NCBI GenBank assembly: GCA_016214855.1
Contig: JACRMT010000003.1
Location: 1 to 64,000 of the forward strand
Direction: 5' to 3'
Source of the DNA: Nitrospirota bacterium
Lineage (GTDB): Bacteria; Nitrospirota; Thermodesulfovibrionia; Thermodesulfovibrionales; UBA6898
Length of the DNA stretch: 64,000 nucleotides
In this document: one piece after another, positions 18,201 to 26,816 of the stretch
How the letters are laid out: every line of letters starts with the position of its first letter
How positions within the stretch are numbered: the stretch's first letter is position 1
Position numbers and translations under genes: made by a program
The notes under the pieces: generated by a model
The model's database searches: none
Told to the model about the DNA's origin: nothing
Seen by the model: only the letters and a program-made list of their open reading frames with translations

Positions 18201-21187
18201 AGTTCCATGTTGTTGTCCTGGATATTGCAGGCAAGCCTGCTGCTGAGCGCGATGTGAAGGTCGATCTCTTTCAGAAGAAGTTCTTCTCCCACAGGAAGAG
18301 GCTCGTGGGAGGGTTTTATTCATACGAGCATGTTTCCGAGACAAAGAAGATCAAGCAGATCTGCGAAGGCAAGACAGATGCAAAGGGACTTCTGATCTGC
18401 GAGGTGCGGTCGCCGGTAACAGGCAATGTCATCCTCCAGGCAAAGACTGCAGATGACCTTGGCAACGCCTCGGTTGCTCACAGGGAAGTCTGGATCGCAG
18501 GAAAAGGGCAGTGGTGGTTTGATGTTTCTGACCATGACAGGATCGACCTGCTGCCGGAGAAGAAACGGTATGAGCCAGGCGACACGGCAAAGTTCCAGGT
18601 GCGTATGCCGTTCAGGGATGCGACCGCACTGGTCTCTGTTGAGCGCGAAGGCATTATCGATACGTATGTGAAGAAGCTTTCCGGCGCTGCCCCGATGATC
18701 GAGGTGCCGATCAAAGATAACTATGCGCCGAATGTTTTCGTCTCTGCATTGATCGTCAGAGGCAGGGTCTCTGATATTCAGCCAACGGCAATGGTAGATC
18801 TCGGCAAGCCGGCATTTAAACTCGGCATAGCAGAGATCAACGTGGGCTGGAAGGCACATGAGCTGAACGTTTCGGTCACACCTGAGAGAGAGGTCTATAA
18901 GGTCAGGGAAAAAGCGAGGGTCCAGATCAGGGTGAAGCGGGCTGATGGAAAGGCGCTTCCCAAAAACAGCGAGGTGGCAATCGCTGCTGTCGATGAAGGT
19001 CTTCTGGAGCTGATGCCGAACCAGAGCTGGAAACTGCTCGATGCCATGATGGGCAGACGGGGTTATGAAATACATACAGCTACTGCGCAGATGCAGGTTG
19101 TCGGCAAGAGGCATTATGGCCTCAAGGCCCTGCCGCAGGGCGGCGGCGGAGGAAAACAGGCAACAAGAGAACTCTTTGACACCCTGCTGCTCTGGAAGGG
19201 AAGAGTGAAGCTCAATGAAAAGGGCGAGGCCAATGTGGAGATACCGCTCAATGACTCGCTCACTGGATTCAGGATCGTTGCTGTTGCACACAGCGGGACC
19301 GGGCTCTTCGGGACAGGCCGGGCAGGCATACGCACTACGCAGGATATCATGCTGCTTGCCGGTATTCCGCAGGTCGTGAGGGAAGGGGATCTGTATAAGG
19401 CAGGTTTCACGATCCGGAACGCCTCTGACCGGAAGATGGATATTGAGGTCAGCGGTGTAATGAAGGGCTATGAAGACAAGGTTCTTGAGCCTTTAGTCGA
19501 GACCCTTGGAGCTGGCGAGGCAAAAGACGTGGCATGGGAGATCAAGGTGCCGATGGGCATATCCGGGCTGAACTATGAGGTATCAGCAAAGGAGAAGGGC
19601 GGCACTGCGGAAGACAGCCTGAAAGTTAAACAGAAGGTTGTTGAGGCGGTCCCTGTGAGGATATTCCAGTCAACGCTTGCGCAGGTCGAAACCTTCCTAG
19701 ATATGGACGTGCAGCGGCCAAAGGATTCAGTGCCGGGCAAGGGCGGGATCACGATCGCGCTCAAACCCAAAATAGCGACTGGTCTTGGCGGGGTCACCTG
19801 GTACATGAAGCAGTACCCATACACCTGCATGGAGCAGAAGACGTCAAAGGCAGTGGCGCTCAGGGATGAAGAGCTCTGGAAGAAGGTCATTGCAGAACTT
19901 CCTGCTCATCTTGACGGCGACGGCTTGGTGAAATACTTCCCGATCATGCGAAGCGGAAGCGACAGCCTTACGGCATATATGCTCGCCATATCTGATGAGG
20001 CAGGATGGCCCATACCGCAGGACATAAAAGCGAGAATGGAAGATGGGCTTAAGGGTTTTGTCGAAGGCCGCGTCATCCGGTATTCATCACTGCCCACGGC
20101 TGACCTCTCGATACGCAAGCTTTCAGCGATCGAGGCCCTCTCCAGGACCGGCAATGCTGAACCGAAGATGCTCGGTTCGATCATGCTGGAGCCGAACCTC
20201 TGGCCGACCTCTGCAGTCCTGGACTGGACGAAGCTCCTCGTCCGCATGAAGGATATTGGAGACCGTGATAAGAGGCTGAAAGAGGCTGAGCAGATCGTAC
20301 GTGCACGCCTGAACTTTCAGGGCACGACCATGGGCTTTTCGACAGAGAGCACGGACAACCTCTGGTGGCTCATGCTCTCTGCTGATGTCAATGCGGTCAG
20401 GAGTGTGCTTACCTTCCTGAACAGGGATGCCTGGAAAGAGGATATGCCGCGGCTGGTGCGCGGCGCTCTGAGCAGGCAGTATAAAGGCCACTGGGGTCTG
20501 ACCACGGCAAATGCCTGGGGCGTGCTTGCGATGGAGAAGTTCTCGAAAAAGTTCGAGGCAGTGCCGCTTACCGGTACAACGTCAGCTACGCTGGATCAGA
20601 TCACGAGGAAGATGGACTGGACCGGAACTGACGAAGGTCTGAGCCTCAGGTTCAGCTGGCCAAAAGGCAAGGAGCTGTTGAGCATACATCATGACGGCAG
20701 GGGCAAGCCCTGGGTCATGCTCCAGAGCCTTGCCGCGATACCGCTCAAGGAGGCGCTGTCGAGCGGGTATAAGATCAAGAAAACGCTTCTCCCGATCGAG
20801 CAGAAGAACAAAGGGAAATGGTCAAAGGGCGATGTGATGAGGGTGAGGCTCGAGATAGAGGCCCAGTCAGACATGACCTGGGTTGTTGTTCAGGACCCGA
20901 TACCGTCAGGAGCGAATATCCTCGGCACCGGGCTCGGCAGGGATTCGCAGATCATGACGTCGGGTGAGAAGCGTGAGGGCTGGGTATGGCCTGCATTTGA
21001 GGAACGCTCGTTCGAGGCTTTCAGGGCATATTATGAATTTGTCCCGAAAGGATCATGGACCGTTGAATACACGGTAAGGCTGAACAACAGCGGCACATTC
21101 TCCCTACCCACAACACGTGCTGAAGCGCTGTATGCTCCTGAGATGTTCGGCGAACTGCCGAACAAGAAGATCGAGGTGGTGGAATAG
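15293..21187 (+). CDS. Bacterial alpha-2-macroglobulin with thioester motif
   Basis: 1964 residues from ATG 15293, which follows the ribosome site TTGGAGGG; the frame's TTG 12 bases upstream is part of that site. A signal peptide (hydrophobic to ~residue 22, ending SVSHA) directs export; there is no lipobox, so it is probably periplasmic and soluble. It carries MG/MG2-type beta domains, the A2M family signature (GKQATRELFDTLLLWKGRVKLNEKGEANVEIPL region, ~1285-1320) and the thioester motif CMEQ at C1512, so it can trap proteases covalently. It stands just upstream of pbpC, the same link seen for E. coli YfhM and PBP1C, where A2M is thought to guard a broken cell wall. Confidence 0.92.
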   Translation: MKGTLCRILFLSLMFVFVILSVSHAEEMKQTETPVPPPAPTASIEIFSPQGEVKSVRQVSARFSEQMVPFGDPRITEPFDIQCPEKGRGRWADGKNWVYDFDKDLPAGVVCEFFLKPDLKSLSNTAMSGQQKFAFTTGGPAIREAIPGEGSESISEDQIFILKLDAEATEGSILANVFCSIEGIQERVPVRLIRGEEKEKIIKEQYRLKDVPHLLVQCSQNFPNHAMVKLIWGKGITSVSGVKRSTDQILTYRTRDPFKASFRCERENAKANCMPILPMQLNFSAPVLWESAKRIVLKAQGKTYKPEKVVSYGYGEEESEGGTEGPAPAETDENTVYGVTFRGPFPENSSFSIELPKGLKDDAGRSLEKKDRFPLVVKTDAFPPLAKFSARFGIIELKGDATLPVTLRNLEPQIRTRLSKVDERKEGVVENAKEGMLDTSIKAGDAVNSILPDPMKAKGVEVVSGLKGKLKKIRMGKEEKIIEWLRKVASGRRDASILKAESEAREFSLPKPEGAKAFEVVGIPLKDPGFYVVEMESQILGASLLGYQSPLFVPTAALVTNLSAHFKWGRESSLVWVSTLDKAGPVKDADISIRDCNGREIWKGKTDLNGIASVKKQLPSESELPFCQGNINHGEAASALQGINSGLFVFAKTKNDMTFVHSNWDEGIEHWRFSLPGADYRGPIKAHTIFDRSLLRAGETVHMKHLIRKHVMSGFSQVDELPKALLIQHDGSSQRYEFPLKWDNQGIAETDWEIPRDAKLGMYEVYFLKKLSEKKREKTAIGGYEAGDESYYVPDGWVSGSFRVEEFRVPVMKAIIQPPKEPLIRAKQAEFDLYVSYLSGGGSGAIAVKMRSQVLRKFLSYPDHEDFIFANGEVKEEILRRGRYDAEDEAQRTKPKIQTRELVLEKTGSLRTTIPDLPAVRQPHDIQTELEFRDPNGEIQTVSQKIPLWPSNVNIGIKPDSWAAAKEAFKFHVVVLDIAGKPAAERDVKVDLFQKKFFSHRKRLVGGFYSYEHVSETKKIKQICEGKTDAKGLLICEVRSPVTGNVILQAKTADDLGNASVAHREVWIAGKGQWWFDVSDHDRIDLLPEKKRYEPGDTAKFQVRMPFRDATALVSVEREGIIDTYVKKLSGAAPMIEVPIKDNYAPNVFVSALIVRGRVSDIQPTAMVDLGKPAFKLGIAEINVGWKAHELNVSVTPEREVYKVREKARVQIRVKRADGKALPKNSEVAIAAVDEGLLELMPNQSWKLLDAMMGRRGYEIHTATAQMQVVGKRHYGLKALPQGGGGGKQATRELFDTLLLWKGRVKLNEKGEANVEIPLNDSLTGFRIVAVAHSGTGLFGTGRAGIRTTQDIMLLAGIPQVVREGDLYKAGFTIRNASDRKMDIEVSGVMKGYEDKVLEPLVETLGAGEAKDVAWEIKVPMGISGLNYEVSAKEKGGTAEDSLKVKQKVVEAVPVRIFQSTLAQVETFLDMDVQRPKDSVPGKGGITIALKPKIATGLGGVTWYMKQYPYTCMEQKTSKAVALRDEELWKKVIAELPAHLDGDGLVKYFPIMRSGSDSLTAYMLAISDEAGWPIPQDIKARMEDGLKGFVEGRVIRYSSLPTADLSIRKLSAIEALSRTGNAEPKMLGSIMLEPNLWPTSAVLDWTKLLVRMKDIGDRDKRLKEAEQIVRARLNFQGTTMGFSTESTDNLWWLMLSADVNAVRSVLTFLNRDAWKEDMPRLVRGALSRQYKGHWGLTTANAWGVLAMEKFSKKFEAVPLTGTTSATLDQITRKMDWTGTDEGLSLRFSWPKGKELLSIHHDGRGKPWVMLQSLAAIPLKEALSSGYKIKKTLLPIEQKNKGKWSKGDVMRVRLEIEAQSDMTWVVVQDPIPSGANILGTGLGRDSQIMTSGEKREGWVWPAFEERSFEAFRAYYEFVPKGSWTVEYTVRLNNSGTFSLPTTRAEALYAPEMFGELPNKKIEVVE

Positions 21188-21191
21188 ACTG

Positions 21192-22214
21192 ATGTGGAAG
21201 AAACGGTTAAAGAAGATCGCCGTTATTATATCCATAGTCCTGGTTGTTCTTTGGTTTCTGAGCAATTTGGGGATATATCTTTTCTTTAAGACTACGTTTG
21301 ACGCAGCTCACAAGAAGGGAATTGACTACAATTCAGTTCCGGAAAAATTAAGACTTGCATCAGAAGATAATGCAGTTGAGTTGCTCCCCCTGATGGGTGT
21401 TTCCCTTCAACTGCCCATAGATAAGGATGAGATAGGCAAAATAACGCCGATGTTTTCAGATAATAGGTTGGATCGCATTACGATTAGAGTCACGAACAAA
21501 GATAAGCTGCCACTTATCTTTATGAGCTATTTTTCAGATGACCTGCGATCCGGTGCAGGCTCATTAGTAGAAAAAGCAAAAGCTTTTTTTAGTGTTCTGC
21601 GCTATATATTCACCGACTCTGTACTCGCCAGTATCAATTATGCAAGCCTTGTTAAATACGATTCATTTACCGACCTTGAGCACACAAGTCTCTATGCAAG
21701 ATTAGAAGATCTTAGCTGGTGGAATCTCATTCATAATCTAAGGCTGAGCCTCCTGCTAAGGACAAAGTCTATGATTCATGATGATTATGGAAGTATTTCC
21801 GGCAGCTATAGGATCTATGATCTGGAGACACCTTATATGAAGGGTCTGCTTGTTGAGGTGCAGAACAAGCCCCGTGGATCATTGATCGATTTCGTTTTCG
21901 CGTTGGACGGCCAAAAGCACTCTTTAACTTTTTTTAGCGTGAGAGACTCTTTTAAAGATGAGGTCAGAAAGACTGTTGCCAGCGTCCAGCCTGTACGTGA
22001 CGTGCAAAAGATATATCAGGAGATGGAGAAGGCATACAGGAACAAAGAATCATCTCGATATCCTGAAGAGCTGCTCCTTATGTCGATGATTTCTCTTAAG
22101 ACGCCGACAGTCTCCGATCTGAAAGAACTCCTTGCCGTTATGGAACGCAAACAGTATGCAGGCTTTCCTATCGAACACCTGAAGGAAACGATCCGTGATC
22201 TTGAGAAGAAATGA
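21192..22214 (+). CDS. Membrane-anchored protein of unknown function
   Basis: 340 residues from ATG 21192, four bases after the A2M stop; upstream extension of the frame lies within the A2M gene. One N-terminal membrane anchor (~9-33, KKIAVIISIVLVVLWFLSNL) follows a positive MWKKRLKK, leaving ~300 residues outside. I recognise no domain. The region has fewer G/C-ending codons than the A2M gene. Its place between A2M and PBP1C suggests a periplasmic partner of that pair; this is inference. Confidence 0.72.
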   Translation: MWKKRLKKIAVIISIVLVVLWFLSNLGIYLFFKTTFDAAHKKGIDYNSVPEKLRLASEDNAVELLPLMGVSLQLPIDKDEIGKITPMFSDNRLDRITIRVTNKDKLPLIFMSYFSDDLRSGAGSLVEKAKAFFSVLRYIFTDSVLASINYASLVKYDSFTDLEHTSLYARLEDLSWWNLIHNLRLSLLLRTKSMIHDDYGSISGSYRIYDLETPYMKGLLVEVQNKPRGSLIDFVFALDGQKHSLTFFSVRDSFKDEVRKTVASVQPVRDVQKIYQEMEKAYRNKESSRYPEELLLMSMISLKTPTVSDLKELLAVMERKQYAGFPIEHLKETIRDLEKK

Positions 22215-22242
22215 TATTTCAGAAAACGATATTTGCAAGTAA

Positions 22243-22279
22243 GTCCCCACTTTAGCAAAGGGGGGTGAGGGGGGATTTG
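22243..22279. repeat. REP-like palindromic repeat, copy 3 (left of DUF559 gene)
   Basis: 'gtccccactttagcaaagg' followed by 'ggggtgaggggggattt' is a degenerate copy of the family core (ccc-cttt-gcaaag-ggg). It lies 19 bases before the DUF559 gene, which has another copy at its 3' end. Confidence 0.65.
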
Positions 22280-22298
22280 CTAATGCCGGGGCCTGACA

Positions 22299-22646
22299 AT
22301 GCTTTCGTATAATAAGAAGATTAAACAGCTATCGAGAAACCTCAGAAGTAACATGACAGATACCGAGATGTTGCTGTGGTCAAGACTCAGAGGAAAGCAG
22401 TTAAAGGGCCTGCAGTTTTACAGACAGAAGATTATAGGCAACTACATTGCTGATTTTTATTGTCCGAAAGCAAGGCTGGTTATTGAGGTTGATGGAGCGC
22501 AGCATTTTGACTTGGAGGGACGAGAGCAAGACAGGGGAAGAGATGACTACATGGTGAAGGCAGGAATAACTGTTCTGAGATTTTCAAACACTGAGGTGTT
22601 AGGGAATATTGAAGCGGTTTTGAAAATGATTTGGAGTAAAATATGA
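22299..22646 (+). CDS. DUF559 endonuclease-like protein
   Basis: 115 residues, the usual size of a free DUF559 domain (restriction-endonuclease-like fold related to very-short-patch repair nucleases). Key region: FYRQKIIGNYIADFYCPKA then LVIEVDGAQHF (~48-75), holding the Asp and Glu expected to bind metal. It lies between two REP-like palindromes and splits the A2M/pbpC cluster. Its stop codon overlaps the next start (ATGA at 22643). The function of these proteins is not established; the arrangement recalls REP-associated elements. Confidence 0.85.
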   Translation: MLSYNKKIKQLSRNLRSNMTDTEMLLWSRLRGKQLKGLQFYRQKIIGNYIADFYCPKARLVIEVDGAQHFDLEGREQDRGRDDYMVKAGITVLRFSNTEVLGNIEAVLKMIWSKI

Positions 22647-24853
22647 TCAATAAATCTCCCCTCGCCCCTCTTTGCCAAAGAGGGGAAAGAGGTAAAATAA
22701 CCCACTCACTTTCACGAGTCCTTATCTTATCGAATGTTTTTTTGAGATGGCTTCTGGTTTGGCTCATTCTTGTGGCGTGCCCATCAAACAGTTCTGCCCT
22801 GCCGACGTTTGAGGAGGTAAAGAAGTCGTACAAGAAATCGGATGCTGTTCTGCTGGACAGGCACGGCGCGGTGATCCACGAGCTCAGGGTGGATGCAAAG
22901 GGAAGAAGGCTCGACTGGAAGGCACTGAAAGAGATTTCCCCTGCATTGATCAAAGTTGTTCTCCATACAGAGGACAAGCGGTTCTATGAACATAGTGGCG
23001 TTGACTGGAAGGCTGCAGGCGCCGCGGCAATAAAGAACGTCTTCTCAGCCGAGAAGCGCGGTGCGAGCACGATCACCATGCAGGTAGCTGCAATGCTCGA
23101 TAAAGAGCTCAGGCCAAAGACAAAGAAGCGGAGCATGGCACAGAAATGGGACCAGATGCAGGCTGCACGTCAGCTTGAGGGTTCATGGAAAAAGGACGAG
23201 ATCCTTGATGCGTACCTGAATCTCGTCACCTTCAGGGGAGAGCTCCAGGGCATCACCTCTGCTTCGAGAGGGCTTTTCGAAAAGGATGCAAGCGGTCTTG
23301 ATGATCAGGAATCAGTGATCCTTGCCTCACTGATCAGGGGACCCAATGCTTCCCCGGATGCGGTTGCCAAACGTGCATGCCTTCTTGCAGAGGCCATGCG
23401 CAATACGTCAACATGCGATAATCTGAAGGCCCTTGCAGCCAAGGCCCTTGTCGGTCCCTATGGCGTGAAGCAGAGGACCGGCCTTGCCCCGCAGGTTGCG
23501 CAGAAACTCCTGAAGAACAACATGACATCAGCCGCATCAACGCTTGATGGTGGTCTTCAGCGTTTCGCATCTGATACGCTCACCTATCATCTTGCTGCAG
23601 TGAGAAAGCAGAATGTCCATGACGGGGCAGTGCTCGTTGTTGATAACAGGACAGGAGAGATACTTGCCTATGTTGCCAACAGCGGGGACCTTTCGACTGC
23701 GCGCCATCTGGACGGAATCATTGCCCGCAGGCAGGCAGGTTCAACGCTCAAGCCTTTTTTGTACGGACTTGCCTTTGACCGGCAGCTGCTGAGGCCCACA
23801 TCAGTGCTCGTTGACAGCCCGCTCGATGTTCCCACGGTCTTCGGCGTGTACAGACCTGAAAACTATGACAATGACTTTAAGGGGCCTGTGCAGGCACGTG
23901 ATGCACTCGCTTCATCATTAAACGTGCCTGCGGTCAAGACTCTCACGCTTGTTGGGGTTGGGGCCTTTGTGAGCAAACTGGGCGAGGTCGGATTCAGTCA
24001 GCTCGAATCTGACGAGCATTACGGTTTTTCGATCGCACTCGGCACAGCCGATGTCACTCTGTATGAACTGGTGAATGCTTACAGGACCCTGGCAAATCGC
24101 GGCGTATGGTCAGAACTGAAAATAACGCCCGTAAAGATGAAAGCTAAAAAGCGGAGGGTCTATTCTGAGGAGGCTGCTTTTCTTGTTTCTGATATATTGT
24201 CGGACAGGGAGGCGCGGAGCCTGACCTTCAGTCTTGAGAATCCCCTTGCCACAAAATTCTGGACAGCAGTGAAGACCGGAACATCCAAAGACATGCGGGA
24301 CAACTGGTGCATCGGATACTCGGAAAGATACACGGTTGGCGTTTGGGTCGGCAATTTTAATGGCGAGCCCATGTGGAATGTCTCGGGCGTGACCGGTGCT
24401 GCGCCAATCTGGCATGAGGTGATGAGTTATCTTCATGCAAAGGAGACGAGCAGGTCCCCGAAGATGCCGAAAGATATGATCATACAGGCAAAGAATGAAA
24501 GAACGTCTGATGCCCGGAATAAGGAACTCGCCATCAAAGGCACTGAGCCTGCTTCCCTGCAGCGGGAAACGACTGCTCAGACAGAGTCGTCTTCGTTCAT
24601 GCAGAGGATCACCTATCCGGCAGAGGGTATGATCATTGCCCTGGACCCTGATATCCCGGAAGACCAGCAGAGGGTCTTCTTTGAGGCGAACAGAGCGGGT
24701 GATCACCTCCGCTGGAGACTGAATAGCAGGGAGATAGGCCGGGCATCAGAGATAATATCCTGGCAACCTGTCCCCGGAACATATACAATATCACTGGTTG
24801 ATACTGGCGATGCGATCATTGATTCAGTCCATTTCATGGTAAAAGGCAACTAA
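22643..24853 (+). CDS. pbpC: Penicillin-binding protein 1C
   Basis: 736 residues. Bifunctional wall synthase: glycosyltransferase motifs HTEDKRFYEHSGVDW (~112) and GASTITMQVA, then transpeptidase motifs STLK (SxxK), SLN and KTGT, and a C-terminal PBP1C-specific domain (~ITYPAEGMIIALDPDIP onward). The first ~20 residues (INKSPLAPLCQRGERGK) are encoded by a REP-like repeat, before the hydrophobic anchor (~25-48). ATG 22643 has GGAG six bases upstream and overlaps the previous stop, so it may be used. PBP1C acts in the inner membrane facing the periplasm. Confidence 0.92.
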   Translation: MINKSPLAPLCQRGERGKITHSLSRVLILSNVFLRWLLVWLILVACPSNSSALPTFEEVKKSYKKSDAVLLDRHGAVIHELRVDAKGRRLDWKALKEISPALIKVVLHTEDKRFYEHSGVDWKAAGAAAIKNVFSAEKRGASTITMQVAAMLDKELRPKTKKRSMAQKWDQMQAARQLEGSWKKDEILDAYLNLVTFRGELQGITSASRGLFEKDASGLDDQESVILASLIRGPNASPDAVAKRACLLAEAMRNTSTCDNLKALAAKALVGPYGVKQRTGLAPQVAQKLLKNNMTSAASTLDGGLQRFASDTLTYHLAAVRKQNVHDGAVLVVDNRTGEILAYVANSGDLSTARHLDGIIARRQAGSTLKPFLYGLAFDRQLLRPTSVLVDSPLDVPTVFGVYRPENYDNDFKGPVQARDALASSLNVPAVKTLTLVGVGAFVSKLGEVGFSQLESDEHYGFSIALGTADVTLYELVNAYRTLANRGVWSELKITPVKMKAKKRRVYSEEAAFLVSDILSDREARSLTFSLENPLATKFWTAVKTGTSKDMRDNWCIGYSERYTVGVWVGNFNGEPMWNVSGVTGAAPIWHEVMSYLHAKETSRSPKMPKDMIIQAKNERTSDARNKELAIKGTEPASLQRETTAQTESSSFMQRITYPAEGMIIALDPDIPEDQQRVFFEANRAGDHLRWRLNSREIGRASEIISWQPVPGTYTISLVDTGDAIIDSVHFMVKGN
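22652..22692. repeat. REP-like palindromic repeat, copy 4 (inside pbpC start)
   Basis: Palindrome with arms cccctctttg/caaagagggg, preceded by 'aaatctccc', as in copy 2. It is read in frame as the N-terminus of PBP1C. It forms the right flank of the DUF559 gene. Confidence 0.78.
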
Positions 24854-24856
24854 CGT

Positions 24857-26221
24857 ATGGCAAAAACAAAGACCTTCTTCCAATGCCAATCCTGCGGATA
24901 TGGCAGTCCCAAGTGGCTTGGCAAATGCCCTGACTGCAATGCATGGAACAGCTTTGTGGAGGAGCGGGAAATTCCATCAGGCCGAAAGGGGTCGTCGCTC
25001 CAGCCTTCGACAAAGACTGCGCCGGTTCTGCTCCAGGCAATAGAGGGTATTTCCGAAAAAAGGATCTCTACAGGCATACAGGAGTTCGACAGGGTATTGG
25101 GCGGCGGCGTTGTTGCAGGGTCGGTGATCCTTGTCGGCGGCGACCCTGGCATCGGCAAGTCAACGCTCCTGCTTCAGGCATTCTCAGGCCTCTCGAAAAA
25201 GACCGGAAAGCTGCTTTATGTCTCGGGCGAGGAGTCGCCCCAGCAGATAAAGATGCGGGCAGAGAGGCTTTCGATCGATTCCGAGAAGATCATCCTGCTG
25301 CCTGAAACATCACTTGAAGGCATTCTTGATGCAGCGATAAAGATAAAGCCTGATGCCATGGTGGTGGATTCGATCCAGACCGTGTACACGCAGGAGCTTC
25401 TGTCAGCCCCCGGTTCTGTGGGACAGGTGCGGGAGTGCGCTGCACGGCTCATGCTCCATGCAAAAAGATCTGATCTGCCGGTCTTCCTCGTCGGTCATGT
25501 GACGAAAGATGGCTCTATTGCCGGGCCGCGCGTGCTTGAACATATTGTGGACACGGTCCTTTATTTCGAAGGAGATCGCGGTCATTCGTATCGTGTCCTG
25601 AGGACCATGAAGAACCGCTTCGGCTCGACCAATGAGATCGGCATTTTCGAGATGTCGGATGCAGGCCTCAGGGAAGTGAGCAACCCTTCAGAGCTTTTCC
25701 TTTCAGAAAGGCCGCAGAATGTATCGGGCTCGACCGTTGTTGCCTGCCTCGAAGGCACGCGGCCGCTTATGGTCGAGATACAGGCGTTGGTGTCCCAGAC
25801 AAACTTCGGCATGCCGAGGAGGACCTCGATTGGTGTTGACTTCAACAGGGTGAACCTCCTGATCGCCGTCCTTGAGAAGCGTGCCGGCCTGCATCTTGGC
25901 GGCATGGACATCTTTATCAATATTGTCGGCGGGCTGAAGATCATAGAGCCGGCAGTCGATCTGGGCATTATCGCAACCATAGCATCATCAGGCCGGGAAA
26001 AACCTGTCGAGCCGAGGACCTGCGTTTTTGGCGAGGTTGGGCTCTCAGGAGAGATCAGGGCGGTCGCACAGGCAGAAATGCGCTTGAAAGAGGCCGCAAA
26101 GATCGGGTTTGAGCGGGCTGTTATTCCGGCAGGTAATGCTGAAAAGATGAAGGGAAAACAGGACATCGAGATCATAGGAGTCAGGAACTGTGACGAATTT
26201 CTTAAAGCTGTTCTTCGTTAG
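24857..26221 (+). CDS. radA: DNA repair protein RadA
   Basis: 454 residues, the standard length. Zinc finger CQSCG-x9-CPDC at the N-terminus, Walker A GGDPGIGKSTLL (~94-105), the RadA signature KNRFG (~250), and the C-terminal Lon-like domain (GLKIIEPAVDLGIIATIASS). It is a RecA-like ATPase that drives branch migration in recombination repair. It starts three bases after pbpC and its 3' end overlaps the next lipoprotein gene by 32 bases, so the run of genes is probably one transcript. Confidence 0.96.
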   Translation: MAKTKTFFQCQSCGYGSPKWLGKCPDCNAWNSFVEEREIPSGRKGSSLQPSTKTAPVLLQAIEGISEKRISTGIQEFDRVLGGGVVAGSVILVGGDPGIGKSTLLLQAFSGLSKKTGKLLYVSGEESPQQIKMRAERLSIDSEKIILLPETSLEGILDAAIKIKPDAMVVDSIQTVYTQELLSAPGSVGQVRECAARLMLHAKRSDLPVFLVGHVTKDGSIAGPRVLEHIVDTVLYFEGDRGHSYRVLRTMKNRFGSTNEIGIFEMSDAGLREVSNPSELFLSERPQNVSGSTVVACLEGTRPLMVEIQALVSQTNFGMPRRTSIGVDFNRVNLLIAVLEKRAGLHLGGMDIFINIVGGLKIIEPAVDLGIIATIASSGREKPVEPRTCVFGEVGLSGEIRAVAQAEMRLKEAAKIGFERAVIPAGNAEKMKGKQDIEIIGVRNCDEFLKAVLR

Positions 26222-26816
26222 CATTTTCGTGCTGGCAGCAGCATGTGCGCCTAAAAGGGTCGAGATGCCTGCTGTTGAGCAACGCAGCATTGATGTTGTG
26301 CTTGCAGAGCGGAGATCTATTGAGAGAATAGATGCTGCCATGTCCGTGGTCTTTGAGAAGACCGACTCCGAGATGTATGGTGATGCGGTCCTCGACATTG
26401 GGCAGGACGGAAATCTGCATATGAAGGTCTACACGCTCGGCATCCTTGCGATGGATCTTACCTCAAAGAACGGTCTGGTAAAGAGCACGCCGAAGCTGGA
26501 CAAGAACAAGACCGCGATCCTTACCCAGGGGTTACGGGACAGTCTCTTCTGGTGGGATCTTAAAGATTTTACGGTCCGGGAGGAGAAGGATCAGCTTATT
26601 CTGCAGAATGCGACCCGGCAGGTTGTGATCGACCGGAAGACAATGCTTCCCCAAAAACAGGTGATCTCTTTTGATGACGGGAAGCAGCTGAAGATTTCCT
26701 ATGACAATCCTGCTCAGGCACAGGGTGTGTGGTACCCGTCAAAAATGCGGATAGAGCTTTCCCGCTATACGGTAACGCTGACTGTGCGGGAGATTACTTT
26801 TAGCGTGAAGGGTTAG
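26190..26816 (+). CDS. Outer-membrane-type lipoprotein (LolB/DUF4292-like)
   Basis: 208 residues from a GTG inside the end of radA. A short signal peptide (MTNFLKLFFVSIFVLAAAC) ends in the lipobox LAAAC, so the mature protein starts at Cys19. The rest looks like a beta-rich LolA/LolB-type fold (DUF4292-like), with alternating strands such as QVVIDRKTMLPQKQVISF. The family call is tentative. The gene is translationally coupled to radA and ends four bases inside the convergent ExeA-like gene. Confidence 0.72.
   Translation: MTNFLKLFFVSIFVLAAACAPKRVEMPAVEQRSIDVVLAERRSIERIDAAMSVVFEKTDSEMYGDAVLDIGQDGNLHMKVYTLGILAMDLTSKNGLVKSTPKLDKNKTAILTQGLRDSLFWWDLKDFTVREEKDQLILQNATRQVVIDRKTMLPQKQVISFDDGKQLKISYDNPAQAQGVWYPSKMRIELSRYTVTLTVREITFSVKG

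Noticed and set aside
18320-19291. A 323-residue minus-strand ORF in the A2M gene
   Set aside because: Antisense shadow of a long conserved gene; no family features.
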